Shown: positions 26,197 to 35,355, counted from the first letter of the stretch. The stretch: 64,000 bases of DNA from Maribacter aquivivus (GCF_900142175.1 NZ_FQZX01000002.1:1-64000), one strand, 5' to 3'. Notes: generated by a model from the letters alone, not told the origin. Numbers and translations: made by a program.

Positions 26197-27195
26197 TTAC
26201 TTTTCTATTACTGTACCATCAAGATATTTAGCAAAACGCCCTCGGTTTATTTCATGCACATGATCCGGATGCCTCCATGGCCAACCACCAAACTTCGTAG
26301 TTCTAAACTCATTCATCGCATTTTCTAATTCTTCTTCAGTATTCATTACAAACGGACCATATTTTGCTACAGGCTCGCCAATTGGTTTACCTTGTAATAC
26401 AAGAATACTGGCTTCTTTTTCAGTAGCTTTCAATATGATTTCTTCTGATGCCTCTACATTAATACCATGGTTGGGAGTAATTGATTCACCAAAAATTTCT
26501 AAAGTATGCCCATCATAAAAATATATGGTTCGCGTTGAACCTTTGTTAGCTTTAGGTAATGTTATAGTGCCATTAGCTTCAATTTTTATATTCCAGATCG
26601 CTACATCGTTTTCTGTCTCTGAAGCCCAAGAATTAGGTGCAGGTTCTAATGCTTGTTTAGAACCAAAACTGCCAGCAATAATCTTTACGGTGGAATATTC
26701 TAATTTTAATACCGGAATATCTTCATGCCAAAGCATTTTAAAATGTGGGTCAACAAATTTGCTTTTAGCGGGTAGATTCAACCATATTTGAAAAAGCTCT
26801 AGCGTATTTTCTTTTTCTGTATGAATTAGCGGAAACATTTCTGAATGTTGTACTCCGCTACCGGCAGTCATCCATTGTACATCTCCTTCTCCAAATCGTC
26901 CTGCGGCACCTAATGAATCAGAGTGATCACAAAAACCTTTGTTCACAACTGTTATTGTTTCAAATCCGCGATGCGGATGTGCGGGAAATCCAGGTATCGT
27001 AGTACCGTGATACATTCTATAGCCGTCTTTAATTAGAAAATCATTTCCTAAATTTCTTCCAGCTAAAGAGTCATCAGGACCTAATTCGCCATTGCCATTA
27101 GGGTAATGGTCTAAATGATATACACAGAATAAAAAAGGATCTTGTGTTTGCCATGGAAAACCTAATTGAAATATATTTTTAATTGTGCTATTCAT
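26197..27195 (-). CDS. Pirin family cupin protein
   Basis: 332 residues with two cupin domains. The N-terminal domain has the metal site HPHRGFETITVV (His-x-His) and DVQWMTAGSGVQHSEMF (His, Glu ligands) at about 80-130. The C-terminal domain includes WNIKIEANGTITLP and the conserved end FGGWPWRHPDHVHEI. Pirins bind iron; some cleave quercetin, others modulate metabolic enzymes. Neither is shown here. A VOC protein gene lies 20 bp upstream on the same strand; they may be co-transcribed. Confidence 0.92.
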   Translation of the reverse strand: MNSTIKNIFQLGFPWQTQDPFLFCVYHLDHYPNGNGELGPDDSLAGRNLGNDFLIKDGYRMYHGTTIPGFPAHPHRGFETITVVNKGFCDHSDSLGAAGRFGEGDVQWMTAGSGVQHSEMFPLIHTEKENTLELFQIWLNLPAKSKFVDPHFKMLWHEDIPVLKLEYSTVKIIAGSFGSKQALEPAPNSWASETENDVAIWNIKIEANGTITLPKANKGSTRTIYFYDGHTLEIFGESITPNHGINVEASEEIILKATEKEASILVLQGKPIGEPVAKYGPFVMNTEEELENAMNEFRTTKFGGWPWRHPDHVHEINRGRFAKYLDGTVIEK

Positions 27196-27215
27196 AATTT
27201 TAAGATTATATAAAA

Positions 27216-27659
27216 TTAATGTTTAGCATTATTAATCTCCACCCAATTGTTTTCTGGATCTTTTAAATAAATCTGTCTTACCCCGTCAGCTCTTAAGGTT
27301 ACTGTATTTTCTTTCCCTGGCCAGTCGTAATACGTGATGTTTTTTTCTTCAAGAGAAGCTATTAATTCATCTAATTTTTGGGTAGCCAAGCAAAGGTGTA
27401 CACTTTTACTATGTTTCATAGCAACGCTATCTTTACCTATTAAATGTAATTGTGAGTTGGCTTGTATTACAAACCACTTAAAACCCGTTGGGGCAGAAGG
27501 GTGGGGAATCTCTTTTAAGTTCAGGACATCTTTGTAAAATGCACCTACTTTATCCAAATCCTTTACAATTACCGAGTAATGGTCATACTGAAAATCGAAT
27601 GATTGTGCAGAGGCAAAAGTGCCCGTGATTAAAATGAATAATGCGATAATCTTTTTCAT
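27216..27659 (-). CDS. Exported VOC-fold (glyoxalase-like) protein
   Basis: 147 residues: signal peptide (MKKIIALFILITGTFASAQS, cleavage at A18-Q19) and a single VOC domain, FQYDHYSVIVKDLDKVGAFYKDVLNLKEI ... GFKWFVIQANSQLHLIG ... VHLCLATQKLDELIASLEEKNI ... DGVRQIYLKDPENNWVEI. Ligand positions fit His in DHYS, His in SVHLCL and Glu in WVEI, as in glyoxalase I-type metal sites. Export to the periplasm is unusual for enzymes of methylglyoxal metabolism, so a different substrate is likely. It precedes the pirin gene by 20 bp. Confidence 0.85.
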   Translation of the reverse strand: MKKIIALFILITGTFASAQSFDFQYDHYSVIVKDLDKVGAFYKDVLNLKEIPHPSAPTGFKWFVIQANSQLHLIGKDSVAMKHSKSVHLCLATQKLDELIASLEEKNITYYDWPGKENTVTLRADGVRQIYLKDPENNWVEINNAKH

Positions 27660-27700
27660 TGTTGTTGTTTAAGTTTGATGGTTCAAGTTACTTAAAAATG

Positions 27701-27730
27701 AAAGAAGCTATCTGTTAAGATAGCTTCTTT
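27701..27730 (-). terminator. Terminator of the amidohydrolase gene
   Basis: A 13-bp stem AAAGAAGCTATCT/AGATAGCTTCTTT (27701-27713 with 27718-27730) with 4-nt loop lies just after the amidohydrolase stop; T-rich but interrupted tail. Confidence 0.7.
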
Positions 27731-27742
27731 ATTAATTGTGTT

Positions 27743-29170
27743 TTATTCTCCATCTAATGGTGGTGGACCATCGATCATTGGCTCATAAACTTCATCACCT
27801 TTTCGGGTTTTAAACTCTTCTTTCACCTTTGTAACTAATTTTGGATTTTGAAACAAGTCTAACATTGTCATACCCATTGCTTTAGATGCATGAATCATTC
27901 CTTTATGTCCAATAGACATTCCACCACAAGCAACTACTGCCCATGAATGCCAAGGTGTACCTGTAGGTGCTACAGAAACTCCTAAATTAATGTTTGGTAC
28001 ATTCCAACTTACATCACCAACATCTGTAGAACCACCGCCTGGGTTTTCTAATGTTTCTCTTAATGGGTGCACGGTACCATCAAAACCAACTTCTGGTTTA
28101 CCGGTTGCTTTTTGAATGGCTTTACCAAAAACAGTTTCTTCTTCAGTATAGGTAATAGGACCTAATAACTCTAAATTATTTTGCATGATTTCTCCGCCAG
28201 AGCGGTTAACCAATGTTTCGTAAATACCAGATACCAACGAAATTTTATACTCAACATTCGCCATAATAGCAGCGCCTTCTGCCATAGCTTTTACACGTTC
28301 GTACGTTGGTAACATATTTGATCTTTTAGGATCTCTAACACGTACCCATAACTTAGCGTAATCTGGTACCACGTTTACAACTTGCCCACCATCTTGTATA
28401 TGATAATGAATTCTAGAAGATGGTAAAATATGCTCTCTGTAATAGTTGATACCTGTAGTATATAATTCTAAAGCATCAGATGCGCTACGACCGTTCCAAG
28501 GATCCATAGAGGCATGTGCTGCCTGACCATAAAACTCTACTACAAAATCAATAAGTGATAAACCGCTTTGTACATCTGCTTCAATACCTGCACCTGGGTG
28601 CCAGCTAACGTTGACGTCTACATCATCCCATAATCCAGCTTTTACCATCCAAACTTTTGCAAAGTATTTTTCTTCCGCTGGTGTGCCTAAGAATTTTACG
28701 GTTCCTTTTATTTTACCAGTATCCATTAGTTCTTTAATCGCAATTGCAGAGCCAAGACTTGCAGTACCAAACATGTTGTGTCCGCAACCATGACCTGCAG
28801 CACCTTCTTTAAAAGGTTCTTTTACGGGTGACGTTTTTTGAGAAATTCCAGGTAGAGCATCAAACTCACCCAAAATACTTATTACAGGGCTACCAGAACC
28901 ATAAGTTGCAGTGAAGGCTGTTGGTATATCGGCAACGCCCCTAGTAACAGTTAATCCGTTCTTTTCGGCATAATCAGCCAAAATTCTTGAAGATTCTGTT
29001 TCATCAAAAGCAGTTTCGGCCAGTGCCCAGATAGAATCACTAATTTTAATAAGCTCTTCTTTATGTTTTTCGACAGAAGCGATGATTAGGTTTTTGTCTT
29101 TGCTCATTTTCTGAGAAAAAACTGAAGCACTCATGCACAAGCAGAGCGCCAATAATAATGTTTTTTTCAT
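27743..29170 (-). CDS. Exported M20-family amidohydrolase (AbgB-like)
   Basis: 475 residues from ATG 29170, which starts a signal peptide (MKKTLLLALCLCMSASVFSQ); upstream in-frame codons are not needed. Metal-binding motifs of the M20D group: AGHGCGHNMFGTA (about 139-151), GTPAEEKYFAKV and the dimerisation domain between about 210 and 330. Late segments GSTDVGDVSWNVP and WHSWAVVACGGMSIGHKGM are also typical. The AbgB type splits p-aminobenzoyl-glutamate or other N-acyl amino acids. The signal peptide puts this one in the periplasm or outside. Its own promoter lies in the 29171-29428 divergent gap. Confidence 0.9.
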   Translation of the reverse strand: MKKTLLLALCLCMSASVFSQKMSKDKNLIIASVEKHKEELIKISDSIWALAETAFDETESSRILADYAEKNGLTVTRGVADIPTAFTATYGSGSPVISILGEFDALPGISQKTSPVKEPFKEGAAGHGCGHNMFGTASLGSAIAIKELMDTGKIKGTVKFLGTPAEEKYFAKVWMVKAGLWDDVDVNVSWHPGAGIEADVQSGLSLIDFVVEFYGQAAHASMDPWNGRSASDALELYTTGINYYREHILPSSRIHYHIQDGGQVVNVVPDYAKLWVRVRDPKRSNMLPTYERVKAMAEGAAIMANVEYKISLVSGIYETLVNRSGGEIMQNNLELLGPITYTEEETVFGKAIQKATGKPEVGFDGTVHPLRETLENPGGGSTDVGDVSWNVPNINLGVSVAPTGTPWHSWAVVACGGMSIGHKGMIHASKAMGMTMLDLFQNPKLVTKVKEEFKTRKGDEVYEPMIDGPPPLDGE

Positions 29171-29428
29171 ATTAGTTGTTTTGGTTGTTAGTCTTCTAAT
29201 CATTAGTAGTGTTAAACCTTAGATTAAAGTCCTAGTAAATATACCAAAATAAAACGCTACATATAACTTGGTAAATGTGGGTTCTAATTGCGTATATCGA
29301 AGATTGACTCATTTTTAATGAATTATTTTGGATTCAAAAATTAAGAGTGCAATCACTTGAAAATAATATAATTTAATGCCTCATTTTTCGTTATTACATA
29401 AATCTCAAAGTTTTCAAAATTTCGAATT

Positions 29429-30478
29429 ATGAAAAATCTAGCCTATAAAGTACTCTTGACCTCTGCATTTTTTTCAGTTATGGCGTGTAGTTCTACCAAT
29501 AGAATGACCATGGGTATTACCCAACCAGCCGAAGTGCCAATACCAAATGATGTAATTAATATAGGTATAGTAAATAGAAGCAGTGCATCTGAAAACAACA
29601 AGGTTGTAGATAATATAGATAAGATTTTATCCTTAGAGGGACTTAATTTGGATAAAGAAGGCGCTCAAAATGCTGTAACGGGACTCAAATATGAATTAGA
29701 ACGTAGTAATCGATTTGATGCTGTTAAGATAATTGATAATCAAAAAGATATAGAAAAAGGATTAAGCATTTTTCCATCAGAAATCTCTTGGGAGATTGTT
29801 GATAGAATTTGTAAGGATAATGATGTGGACGTACTATTTTCATTAGAGTTTTATGACACTGATACGGCTGTTGATTATGAATTAACTACAGTCAAAATAC
29901 CTAATAATTTGGGTATCGATGCAAATGTACCGGGTCATAGAATTAAACTGAATACGGCTATTAAAAACGGATGGAGAATCTATGACCCGTCTAATAGAAC
30001 AATTATAGATGAGTACGTTTCTAACGACAGACTATTTTCTTCGGGAGAGGGAATTAATCCTGTAAAGGCATTAGAGGCTGTGATTGGTAGAAAAGAGGCT
30101 GTTCTAAGTGTGAGTTCTAAATTAGGTGCAAACTATGCGCTTTTTACAAGACCTGAAAAAATTCGTATTGCTAGAGATTATTTTATAAAAGGAAGTACTA
30201 ATTTAGAAATTGCTGATAGACGGGCAAAAGCGGGTGACTGGGATGGTGCTGCAGACTTATGGAATGCCGATCTAAATAATGCTAAAAGTAAAGTTGCAGG
30301 TAGAGCATATTACAATATGGCAATTAGTAATGAAATTAACGGCAACCTAAATAAGGCTATAGAATATGCTTCTAAAGCCTATACAGATTACGAAAATAAA
30401 GATGCTTTACGTTATGTAAATATGCTAAAAAGAAGAGTTGTTAATCAGCAAGAACTAAATCGTCAATTGGCGAAATAG
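29429..30478 (+). CDS. Lipoprotein with C-terminal tetratricopeptide-like helices (DUF6340-like)
   Basis: 349 residues. Lipoprotein signal ending SVMACSS (Cys20). The N-terminal half (IGIVNRSSASENNKVVDNID, then YELERSNRFDAVKIID and NDVDVLFSLEFYDTDT) is an alpha/beta domain common in Bacteroidetes lipoproteins, similar to the TolB-like N-terminal fold. The last 100 residues (YNMAISNEINGNLNKAIEYASKAYTD) form one or two TPR units. Function unknown; probably part of a periplasmic scaffold. It ends one base before the convergent photolyase stop, with no terminator visible. Confidence 0.75.
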   Translation: MKNLAYKVLLTSAFFSVMACSSTNRMTMGITQPAEVPIPNDVINIGIVNRSSASENNKVVDNIDKILSLEGLNLDKEGAQNAVTGLKYELERSNRFDAVKIIDNQKDIEKGLSIFPSEISWEIVDRICKDNDVDVLFSLEFYDTDTAVDYELTTVKIPNNLGIDANVPGHRIKLNTAIKNGWRIYDPSNRTIIDEYVSNDRLFSSGEGINPVKALEAVIGRKEAVLSVSSKLGANYALFTRPEKIRIARDYFIKGSTNLEIADRRAKAGDWDGAADLWNADLNNAKSKVAGRAYYNMAISNEINGNLNKAIEYASKAYTDYENKDALRYVNMLKRRVVNQQELNRQLAK

Positions 30479-30479
30479 T

Positions 30480-31790
30480 TTAGCTAACCGCTTCCTTATA
30501 TGTTGATAAACAGCGTTCTCTAGCCATTTTGTGGTCAACCATTTTTTCTGGGTATTTGTCAGTGCCAAATTCTTTAATCCAGGTTTTTATGTATTTTTTG
30601 TTTTTGTCGAACTTATCTACTTGTGTCATTGGGTTAAATATTCTAAAATAAGGTGCAGCATCTACACCGCTGCCTGCTGCCCACTGCCAATTGCCAACGT
30701 TTGAACTCATTTCATAATCTAGTAGCTTTTCGGCAAAATAAGTTTCTCCCCAACGCCAATCTATTAAAAGATGTTTGCACAGAAAGCTAGCTACCAGCAT
30801 ACGTACACGATTATGCATGTGACCTGTCTCATTTAGTTCGCGCATACCGGCATCAACCAAAAGATATCCTGTGGTACCAGTTTTCCATTTTTCGAATTCA
30901 TCTTCATTATTTCGCCATTCTATACGATCGTATTTAGATCTAAAAGCGTTATTTACAGTATGTGGAAAGTGGTAAAGAATAGTCATGAAAAATTCTCTCC
31001 ATATCAATTCGCTCCAAAAAATCTTATTATTTTCGGCAATGGCTTTTTTCATCATCTTACGAACCGATACGGTACCAAAGCGTAAATGCGGACCTAAGTG
31101 AGATGTTCCATTCTCTATTGCTGGAAAATTACGTGTGTCTTCATAATTATCTATTAGAGTAGGGGTAACATCATAATTGGGAACAGCTATTTTTGATTTC
31201 TCAAAACCGATATCGCTCAATGATAAATTTGGTAATCGAGAGTTTTTAATCAAATTAGCCAAATACTGATTAGTATAGTGAATAACCAAATCTTTATCAG
31301 CACTAAAATGCTCTTGCCATTTATTCTTATAAGGTGTGTAGACTACATATGGGTCTCCGTCACCCTTAACGATTTCTGATTTTTCAAAAATAACTTGGTC
31401 TTTGAATGTTTTAAATTCAATGGATTTTTCCTTTAAAAAACTTGCTACCTTTTCATCTCTTTCTTTTGCATATGGCTCATAATCTCTATTGGTGAATACG
31501 GTCATTACCTCGTATTCTTGGGTAAGACTTTTTAAAATATCTATAGGTTTCCCAAAATACATAGCTAAAGAACTATCATGCTCTTCTTGTAATTGATTTC
31601 GCATGTTCTGCAGGGTCTCATGTATAAATGTTAGCCTTGCATCATCTTTCGGTAATTTTGAAAGAATTTCTTTATCAAATATAAAAATGGGCAATACTGG
31701 GTGGTCGCTTTTTAAAGCTTCAAGAAAACCGACGTTGTCGTCTAATCTTAAATCTCTTCTAAACCAAAATATAGATACTTTTTTAGACAT
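30480..31790 (-). CDS. phr: Deoxyribodipyrimidine photolyase / cryptochrome family protein
   Basis: 436 residues. N-terminal antenna domain begins IFWFRRDLRLDDNVGFLEAL; C-terminal FAD domain shows LIWREFFMTILYHFP, GTTGYLLVDAGMRELNETGHMHNRVRMLVASFL and SNVGNWQWAAGSGVDAAPYFRIFNP, the core FAD and substrate site with the Asn next to flavin N5 and the first Trp of the electron-transfer chain. It repairs UV-induced pyrimidine dimers using light. It is followed upstream, on the same strand, by an SDR gene (0 bp gap) and an SRPBCC gene (0 bp gap). This operon is common in light-exposed bacteria. Whether it is a CPD photolyase or DASH-like cannot be decided; CPD class I looks best. Confidence 0.93.
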   Translation of the reverse strand: MSKKVSIFWFRRDLRLDDNVGFLEALKSDHPVLPIFIFDKEILSKLPKDDARLTFIHETLQNMRNQLQEEHDSSLAMYFGKPIDILKSLTQEYEVMTVFTNRDYEPYAKERDEKVASFLKEKSIEFKTFKDQVIFEKSEIVKGDGDPYVVYTPYKNKWQEHFSADKDLVIHYTNQYLANLIKNSRLPNLSLSDIGFEKSKIAVPNYDVTPTLIDNYEDTRNFPAIENGTSHLGPHLRFGTVSVRKMMKKAIAENNKIFWSELIWREFFMTILYHFPHTVNNAFRSKYDRIEWRNNEDEFEKWKTGTTGYLLVDAGMRELNETGHMHNRVRMLVASFLCKHLLIDWRWGETYFAEKLLDYEMSSNVGNWQWAAGSGVDAAPYFRIFNPMTQVDKFDKNKKYIKTWIKEFGTDKYPEKMVDHKMARERCLSTYKEAVS

Positions 31791-32480
31791 TTAGTTGATG
31801 TTTAAAGTTGAGAGTCCACCATCTACACCAATAATCTGTCCGGTCATCCATGTACTTTTATCACTTAAAAGAAAGACTGCTGCATTTGCAATATCTTCAG
31901 GATTTCCTACTCTTTTTAACGGGTGACGTTCACTCATCATTTCACGTTTTTTATCATTGTTCAACAGTCGTTTTGCTAATGGTGTATCAACCAAAGATGG
32001 TGCTATTACATTAACCCGTACTTTAGGTGCATACTCTGCCGCCATAGATTTTGCAAAACCTTCAATAGCTCCTTTAGCAGCAGCTACACTAGTATGAAAC
32101 GGCATACCTGTACCTACTGCAATAGTACTAAAAAAGACCATACTTGACCCTTCGTTCATCAATGAAATTATCTCTTTAACTATTTTAACCATAGCAAAGA
32201 AATTAAGCTCCATGTCATCTTTAATGGTGTCTAATGACATCATTTTAAATGGTTTTAGATTTATACTACCTGGGCAATAAGCAAATCCATCAAGTTTTTC
32301 AGGTAGTTGAGAAACATCAAGTTCATCAGTGGTAACATCGAATTTGATATGAGTTATATTTTTATGTTGCAATTCTTCATCTGTTCTCGATGCAACAAAT
32401 ACGTTATGCGTTTCTTGTAATTCTTTAACCATAGAAAGCCCAATACCATGAGACCCACCAATTAATAATATATTTTTCAT
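31791..32480 (-). CDS. Short-chain dehydrogenase/reductase lacking the catalytic Tyr
   Basis: 229 residues, an SDR Rossmann fold: ILLIGGSHGIGLSMV is the GxxxGIG nucleotide site, FAYCPGSINLKPF lies where NNAG usually is, and VDGGLSTLNIN closes the protein. The active-site stretch reads TIAVGTGMPFHTSVAAAKGAI: the Lys is present, but the Tyr four residues before it is Ser. It may therefore be a non-canonical or binding-only SDR. Its stop is next to the photolyase start, and its start next to the SRPBCC stop, so all three form one operon. The product may handle a photoprotective or membrane compound; this is inference. Confidence 0.85.
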   Translation of the reverse strand: MKNILLIGGSHGIGLSMVKELQETHNVFVASRTDEELQHKNITHIKFDVTTDELDVSQLPEKLDGFAYCPGSINLKPFKMMSLDTIKDDMELNFFAMVKIVKEIISLMNEGSSMVFFSTIAVGTGMPFHTSVAAAKGAIEGFAKSMAAEYAPKVRVNVIAPSLVDTPLAKRLLNNDKKREMMSERHPLKRVGNPEDIANAAVFLLSDKSTWMTGQIIGVDGGLSTLNIN

Positions 32481-32978
32481 TTAAAATGATTTAAGTTGAA
32501 GTTCATTAGGGATGGAATCTACAGTACCGAAAAGCTCTTTCAATTTGTCTTCTCTGAACTTAAATATTTCCATCAACTGTTTTTTTACGATAATAGGGTG
32601 TGCTAACTGACCTAAAATTCCGAAAGGAATTTTATAATCTATAATATCTTCCATAATAACACCTTCATCTATTTCATTGATAAAGTGCTTATGGTGCCAA
32701 AGTGCATATGGTCCAAATCTTTGTTCATCTACAAAATAATTGCCTTGATCTACGTGGGTTATTTCAGTTACCCATTTTGTAGTATACCCAGGAAAGGGGG
32801 ATACTTTATATTGTATAATCTGCCCGGGAAACATTTCTCTATCTGCTCCTGAAAGAATATTGAAACCCATATGCTCAGGAGTAATGACCTTCAAATTTGC
32901 TGGGTCAGATAAAAACTCCCACGCTTGTTTTTTGCCAATAGGCAAGGCTTGTTTTGAATGTAATTGATATAATTTCAT
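32481..32978 (-). CDS. SRPBCC (START-like) ligand-binding protein
   Basis: 165 residues from ATG 32978 (MKLYQLHSKQALPIGKKQAWEFLSDP); a longer frame is open but would start inside the promoter region. SRPBCC fold signatures: EFLSDPANLKVITPEHMGF, TTKWVTEITHVDQGNYFVDEQRFGPYALWHHKHF, with the conserved HxHxF-like region, and IVKKQLMEIFKFREDKL as the last helix. Such proteins occur upstream of photolyase genes in many bacteria and are sometimes annotated as cell-division inhibitors. A ligand, perhaps a lipid or isoprenoid, is inferred. It is the first gene of the operon. Confidence 0.85.
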   Translation of the reverse strand: MKLYQLHSKQALPIGKKQAWEFLSDPANLKVITPEHMGFNILSGADREMFPGQIIQYKVSPFPGYTTKWVTEITHVDQGNYFVDEQRFGPYALWHHKHFINEIDEGVIMEDIIDYKIPFGILGQLAHPIIVKKQLMEIFKFREDKLKELFGTVDSIPNELQLKSF

Positions 32979-33011
32979 GTAAGCACATTTAGTAAAGATA
33001 GACACTTAAAT

Positions 33012-33045
33012 GTCTAACAATATTCAAAAATAGTTAAACAATATT
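33012..33045 (-). promoter_or_regulatory. Paired direct repeat before the photolyase operon
   Basis: GTCTAACAATATT (33012-33024) and GTTAAACAATATT (33033-33045) are two copies of a 13-bp element (11 of 13 match), 21 bp start to start, i.e. two helical turns. They sit 34-67 bp before the first gene of the operon, a place for a repressor or activator. Confidence 0.5.
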
Positions 33046-33148
33046 TAAAATGCTTTGTTATATCCTTAAAAATTAACTTTATCGATTAAATTGAATTTAG
33101 GTCACTTAAATACAGGTGATTAACATTATTCTAGCTTATTTTGCAACA

Positions 33149-34420
33149 ATGAAACTTTTTGTTCAACAGTTGGGGCTTATTATTATATTCATTTGTACAG
33201 CAGCTTTAGCTGCGCAAGAGAATGTGCAAACTGTTGGCGAACTGCCTAATGATGTATTTGAAACATCTGGATTGATATACTTTAATGGCAATTTTATAAC
33301 CCATAATGATTCTGGTAACGAAGCCGTACTTTATGAGTTGGATACATTGACGCTTTCTATACAAAGAAGAGTAAATGTTACTAATATATCAAATATTGAT
33401 TGGGAGGCGATTTCTCAAGATGATGAGTATATCTACATTGGTGATTTTGGAAATAATGTGGGTACAAGAACAGACTTAGCTGTTCATAGAATTTTAAAAG
33501 AAGATTATCTAAGCTCTAATACCGTCTCAGCAACTACTATAAACTTTTCTTACGAAGATCAGCAAGAATTCGAAAATAATGGAAATAGTGATTGGGATGC
33601 AGAAGCATTTTTTGTTATCGATGATAGAATAGTGGTGTTGACTAAGCAATGGCAATCTCTAGGGTCAGTGGCTTATGAATTTTCTAAGTTTCCAGGAACG
33701 TACGCGGCAAATAACGTAGGGACAATTGAGGATGTCGGTTTAATTACCGACGCAACTTATGATGCTGAATCTAACAGGTTGGTTGTAATTGGGTATTCTT
33801 CGATTTTGAGTCCGTTTGTAGGTGTAGTAGAACATTTAAATTTCAATGCTGTTTTTGAAGGATACGCACAACAATCTTTAGGACTTAATTTTATTCAAGC
33901 GGAAGGACTAACGCAAACTAGTTCAAGTAGTTATTTCTTTTCATCAGAATATTATTCTAGACAAACTCCAACTATTGAATCACCATCACGATTATTTTCT
34001 TTTCAGATATCAGATATTGCGCCAGAGGAGCCAGAGCAACCTGAAAACCCAGAAGAACCACAAAATCCCGAAGAACCAGAGAACCCTGAGGAACCTGAAA
34101 CTCCAAACGAGCCAGAAAATCCTGAGGAAACTGAAAATCCTGAAAGTCCATCATTAACTGTAATTCCGGAGAATTCTAATGAAGAGGATAAATTGATTAT
34201 CTACAGAGATAGCTCTTCAAACCTTTACCATTATTCTATTGCTACAGATAAAACAGTTTTCGGACAGGTTATTTATGATTTATCAGGAAAGGAAGTATGG
34301 CAGAAATCAGGTGAAATCAGTAAAAAGGGCATCATCTCTCACCATTTAGAATCTTCAATATATTATTTGGCGTTGTTTTTAGAAAATGGTGTAATTGCAA
34401 CATCTTTTGCTGTTTATTAA
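33149..34420 (+). CDS. Secreted beta-propeller-like protein with Pro-Glu linker and T9SS C-terminal domain
   Basis: 423 residues from ATG 33149, where a signal peptide begins (MKLFVQQLGLIIIFICTAALAAQ); the frame is open 11 codons earlier. The body (about 30-290) has propeller-like repeats (ETSGLIYFNGNFITHNDSGNEAVLYELD, DAEAFFVIDDRIVVLTKQW). Then comes a Pro/Glu/Asn linker of 7-8 units and a C-terminal domain of about 75 residues (LIIYRDSSSNLYHYS ... GQVIYDLSGKEVWQKSG), which resembles type A sorting domains of the type IX secretion system. Expected location: exported across the outer membrane. Function unknown. Promoter may be TTG-N16-TAACTTTA at 33055-33081. Confidence 0.75.
   Translation: MKLFVQQLGLIIIFICTAALAAQENVQTVGELPNDVFETSGLIYFNGNFITHNDSGNEAVLYELDTLTLSIQRRVNVTNISNIDWEAISQDDEYIYIGDFGNNVGTRTDLAVHRILKEDYLSSNTVSATTINFSYEDQQEFENNGNSDWDAEAFFVIDDRIVVLTKQWQSLGSVAYEFSKFPGTYAANNVGTIEDVGLITDATYDAESNRLVVIGYSSILSPFVGVVEHLNFNAVFEGYAQQSLGLNFIQAEGLTQTSSSSYFFSSEYYSRQTPTIESPSRLFSFQISDIAPEEPEQPENPEEPQNPEEPENPEEPETPNEPENPEETENPESPSLTVIPENSNEEDKLIIYRDSSSNLYHYSIATDKTVFGQVIYDLSGKEVWQKSGEISKKGIISHHLESSIYYLALFLENGVIATSFAVY
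34027..34149 (+). repeat. Pro-Glu-Asn tandem repeat (NPEEPE) in the linker
   Basis: About seven or eight imperfect 15-18 bp units encode the NPEEPE/NPEEPQ pattern between the propeller and the C-terminal sorting domain. Confidence 0.8.
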
Positions 34421-34509
34421 TAAAGAGCTTAGTATTTAAGAATTTGTTAACATTTCAACCTCTCCTTTATAAGTAGTTTTGCGATAAATAACTAATCAGC
34501 AAAATAATC

Positions 34510-35355
34510 ATGAACAAAGTAGTACTATTTTTATTGGCAATTGTAGCTTCCTTAACTGTTGAGGCACAAATAAATACACCAGCACCAAGTCCGGCAGCTA
34601 AATTAATGCAGACCGTAGGTTTAACAGAAGTAAGTATTAACTATTCTAGACCTTCTATGAGAGGTAGAAAAGTATTTGGCAACCTTGTACCTTTTGATAA
34701 ATTATGGAGAACAGGAGCAAACGGATACACTTTAGTAACTTTTGACTCTGACGTAACTATTGCAGGTAAAGAAGTTAAAGCAGGAACATATTCTATTTTT
34801 ACTAAACCAGGAGCTTCTAATTGGGAAGTTTTTATCTATACTGATACTGTAGGTGGTGGTACACCAAGTAATTGGGAAGAAAGTAAAGTAGTTGCGAAGT
34901 TATCTGTACCGGTTTACAAAATTGAAATGCCTGTAGAAACTTTTACGATCACTTTTGATGATGTAACTTCTAAAGGAGCAAATATTGGTATCATTTGGGA
35001 AAACACTTATGTAGCAATTCCTTTTACTGTTGGTACAGATGCTACTGTAATGAGCAGTATTGATAAAGCTCTAAACGGACCAACTGCTGAAGATTACTAT
35101 GCTGCTGCAGTATACTATTCTAGTGAAGGTAAGGACATTAAGAAAGCTAAAGAATGGATGGACAAGGCGATGTCAATGACTGATAAGCCTGCATTTTGGC
35201 AATTAAGACAACAGTCTTTAATTTTAGCAAAAGCAGGTGATAAAAAAGGAGCTATCGAAGCTGCTAAAAAATCATTAACAGGTGCTACTGCAGCTGGTAA
35301 TAATGATTACATTAAAATGAACAACGAGTCTATTAAAGAATGGAGTTCTAAATAA
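34510..35355 (+). CDS. Exported DUF2911 family protein
   Basis: 281 residues. Signal peptide MNKVVLFLLAIVASLTVEAQ. DUF2911 is recognised in PSPAAKLMQTVGLTEVSINYSRPSMRGRKVFGNLVPFDKLWRTGANGYTLVTFDSDV, a pattern very typical of Bacteroidetes. The last 90 residues are two TPR-like helical units (DYYAAAVYYSSEGKDIKKAKEWMDKAM). The function is not known. Cell-envelope location is inferred from the signal. A TAGTTTTG box (34474-34481) lies 28 bp before the start. A strong terminator follows. Confidence 0.9.
   Translation: MNKVVLFLLAIVASLTVEAQINTPAPSPAAKLMQTVGLTEVSINYSRPSMRGRKVFGNLVPFDKLWRTGANGYTLVTFDSDVTIAGKEVKAGTYSIFTKPGASNWEVFIYTDTVGGGTPSNWEESKVVAKLSVPVYKIEMPVETFTITFDDVTSKGANIGIIWENTYVAIPFTVGTDATVMSSIDKALNGPTAEDYYAAAVYYSSEGKDIKKAKEWMDKAMSMTDKPAFWQLRQQSLILAKAGDKKGAIEAAKKSLTGATAAGNNDYIKMNNESIKEWSSK

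Noticed and set aside
33972..34157. Two 60-residue ORFs over the Pro-Glu linker
   Set aside because: Both are shifted or antisense readings of the repeat; no start signals and low-complexity content.
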